Below, one piece after another: positions 5,959 through 6,372 of a DNA stretch of 6,372 bases. Numbering within the stretch: the stretch's first letter is position 1; every line of letters begins with the position of its first letter. The stretch spans positions 1-6,372 of the forward strand of contig JBOGIQ010000350.1 of assembly GCA_050742535.1 (NCBI GenBank). The letters are read 5' to 3'. The stretch comes from Gp6-AA40 sp050742535. GTDB taxonomy: Bacteria; Acidobacteriota; Vicinamibacteria; Vicinamibacterales; UBA2999. A program made the position numbers and the translations under genes. The notes below the pieces were generated by a model. It had not been told where the DNA came from. It worked only from the letters and a program-made list of their open reading frames with translations, and made no database searches.

Positions 5959-6366
5959 TTACTCGTCCTTGGACTCGTCGTGCGCCAGCCGGTAGAACGT
6001 CCCGTACCACATGGCCCCGGCGGTGATCGCTTCATGTCCGGACGTCGGCGACAACAGGAAGTAGCCCGCAAGTCCACCGCCAATCGCTACGACCAAGACC
6101 TCGATGGCACGGCGGCGACGGAGTTTGGCTTTGTTTCCGACCAATTCGCCCAGCATGTTCGAAAAGCGCCGGTTCCTCGGCATTCCGAACATGACGTATG
6201 ACATTGCACTCGCGAGGCACACGAGCGACGCGAAGCCTGCCTGTTTCAAGAGGGTGGTCCGCCAGGTGTCGGCTTCGGAAACCACTGCCGCCCCTTGGCC
6301 CGTCACCACGGTCAGGCAACCCATTGCGATGATTGCAATTGCAAGAACTCGCCGGACAGCGCGCAT
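5959..6366 (-). CDS. Small membrane protein of unknown function
   Basis: 135 residues from ATG 6366, six bases from the window edge, so a longer upstream start cannot be excluded; the basic MRAVRR start followed by a hydrophobic stretch (about 7-23) looks like a genuine N-terminal signal or anchor. Further hydrophobic segments lie at about 43-61 and 88-105, separated by a strongly basic loop (RNRRF...NKAKLRRRR, 64-86) that should be cytoplasmic, and a weaker amphipathic segment at about 112-126 precedes an acidic tail (HDESKDE). I do not recognise the family. The TAA at 5961-5959 is 5 nt before the OmpA-domain gene, so the two are very likely cotranscribed and their products may form one envelope complex. 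Confidence 0.7.
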   Translation of the reverse strand: MRAVRRVLAIAIIAMGCLTVVTGQGAAVVSEADTWRTTLLKQAGFASLVCLASAMSYVMFGMPRNRRFSNMLGELVGNKAKLRRRRAIEVLVVAIGGGLAGYFLLSPTSGHEAITAGAMWYGTFYRLAHDESKDE

Positions 6367-6372
6367 GAAATC

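Noticed and set aside
1..6372. tRNA, rRNA, insertion sequence or integrase
   Set aside because: No cloverleaf, rRNA core sequence, transposase motif or terminal inverted repeat with target duplication was found on reading both strands.

Overview
The window is GC-rich DNA. No phylogenetic marker gene is visible. The codon bias, the GT-C-like membrane protein with its particular periplasmic domain, the small 'FYHSDRVVA...LFGTP' protein and an intergenic hairpin that can be read as VRLKADTT all resemble what I recall from Acidobacteriota, especially Vicinamibacteria and related soil metagenome bins. That assignment is recollection and is not proven here.

Layout. (1) Positions 1-~900, minus strand: the remains of a SIR2/STAND immune-type locus. 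A 5'-truncated SIR2-like effector gene (403-~900) is followed after one base by the N-terminal 133 codons of an nSTAND-type P-loop NTPase, which leaves the window at base 1. (2) About 886-3341, plus strand: a large polytopic membrane protein resembling a GT-C glycosyltransferase, then a small conserved hypothetical protein. The membrane protein gene starts where the SIR2 homology ends, so ~886-930 is probably a rearrangement junction (or an assembly join). (3) 3341-3447: a convergent intergenic gap filled by a 20-bp tandem repeat with a 40-bp super-period, closed by a 7-bp-stem hairpin. The hairpin contains the stop codon of the gene on the other side. (4) 3432-6366, minus strand: four genes in a probable operon, transcribed right to left. 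They are a small membrane protein (135 aa), an OmpA-domain protein with two membrane segments and a coiled coil (5-nt gap), a protein resembling the triphosphate-tunnel (CYTH/VTC) fold (56-nt gap), and a FUSC/aromatic-acid-exporter-like half transporter (3-nt gap).

How the genes may work together. The SIR2 and nSTAND genes look like an effector and sensor pair of the anti-phage NADase type, but the effector has lost its NAD-binding N-terminus, so as it stands the locus is probably dead. The minus-strand block on the right looks like an envelope-associated operon: OmpA domain for peptidoglycan contact, two membrane proteins, and a possible polyphosphate/triphosphate-binding protein paired with a transporter. 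No RNA genes, CRISPR arrays, insertion sequences or convincing promoters were found.
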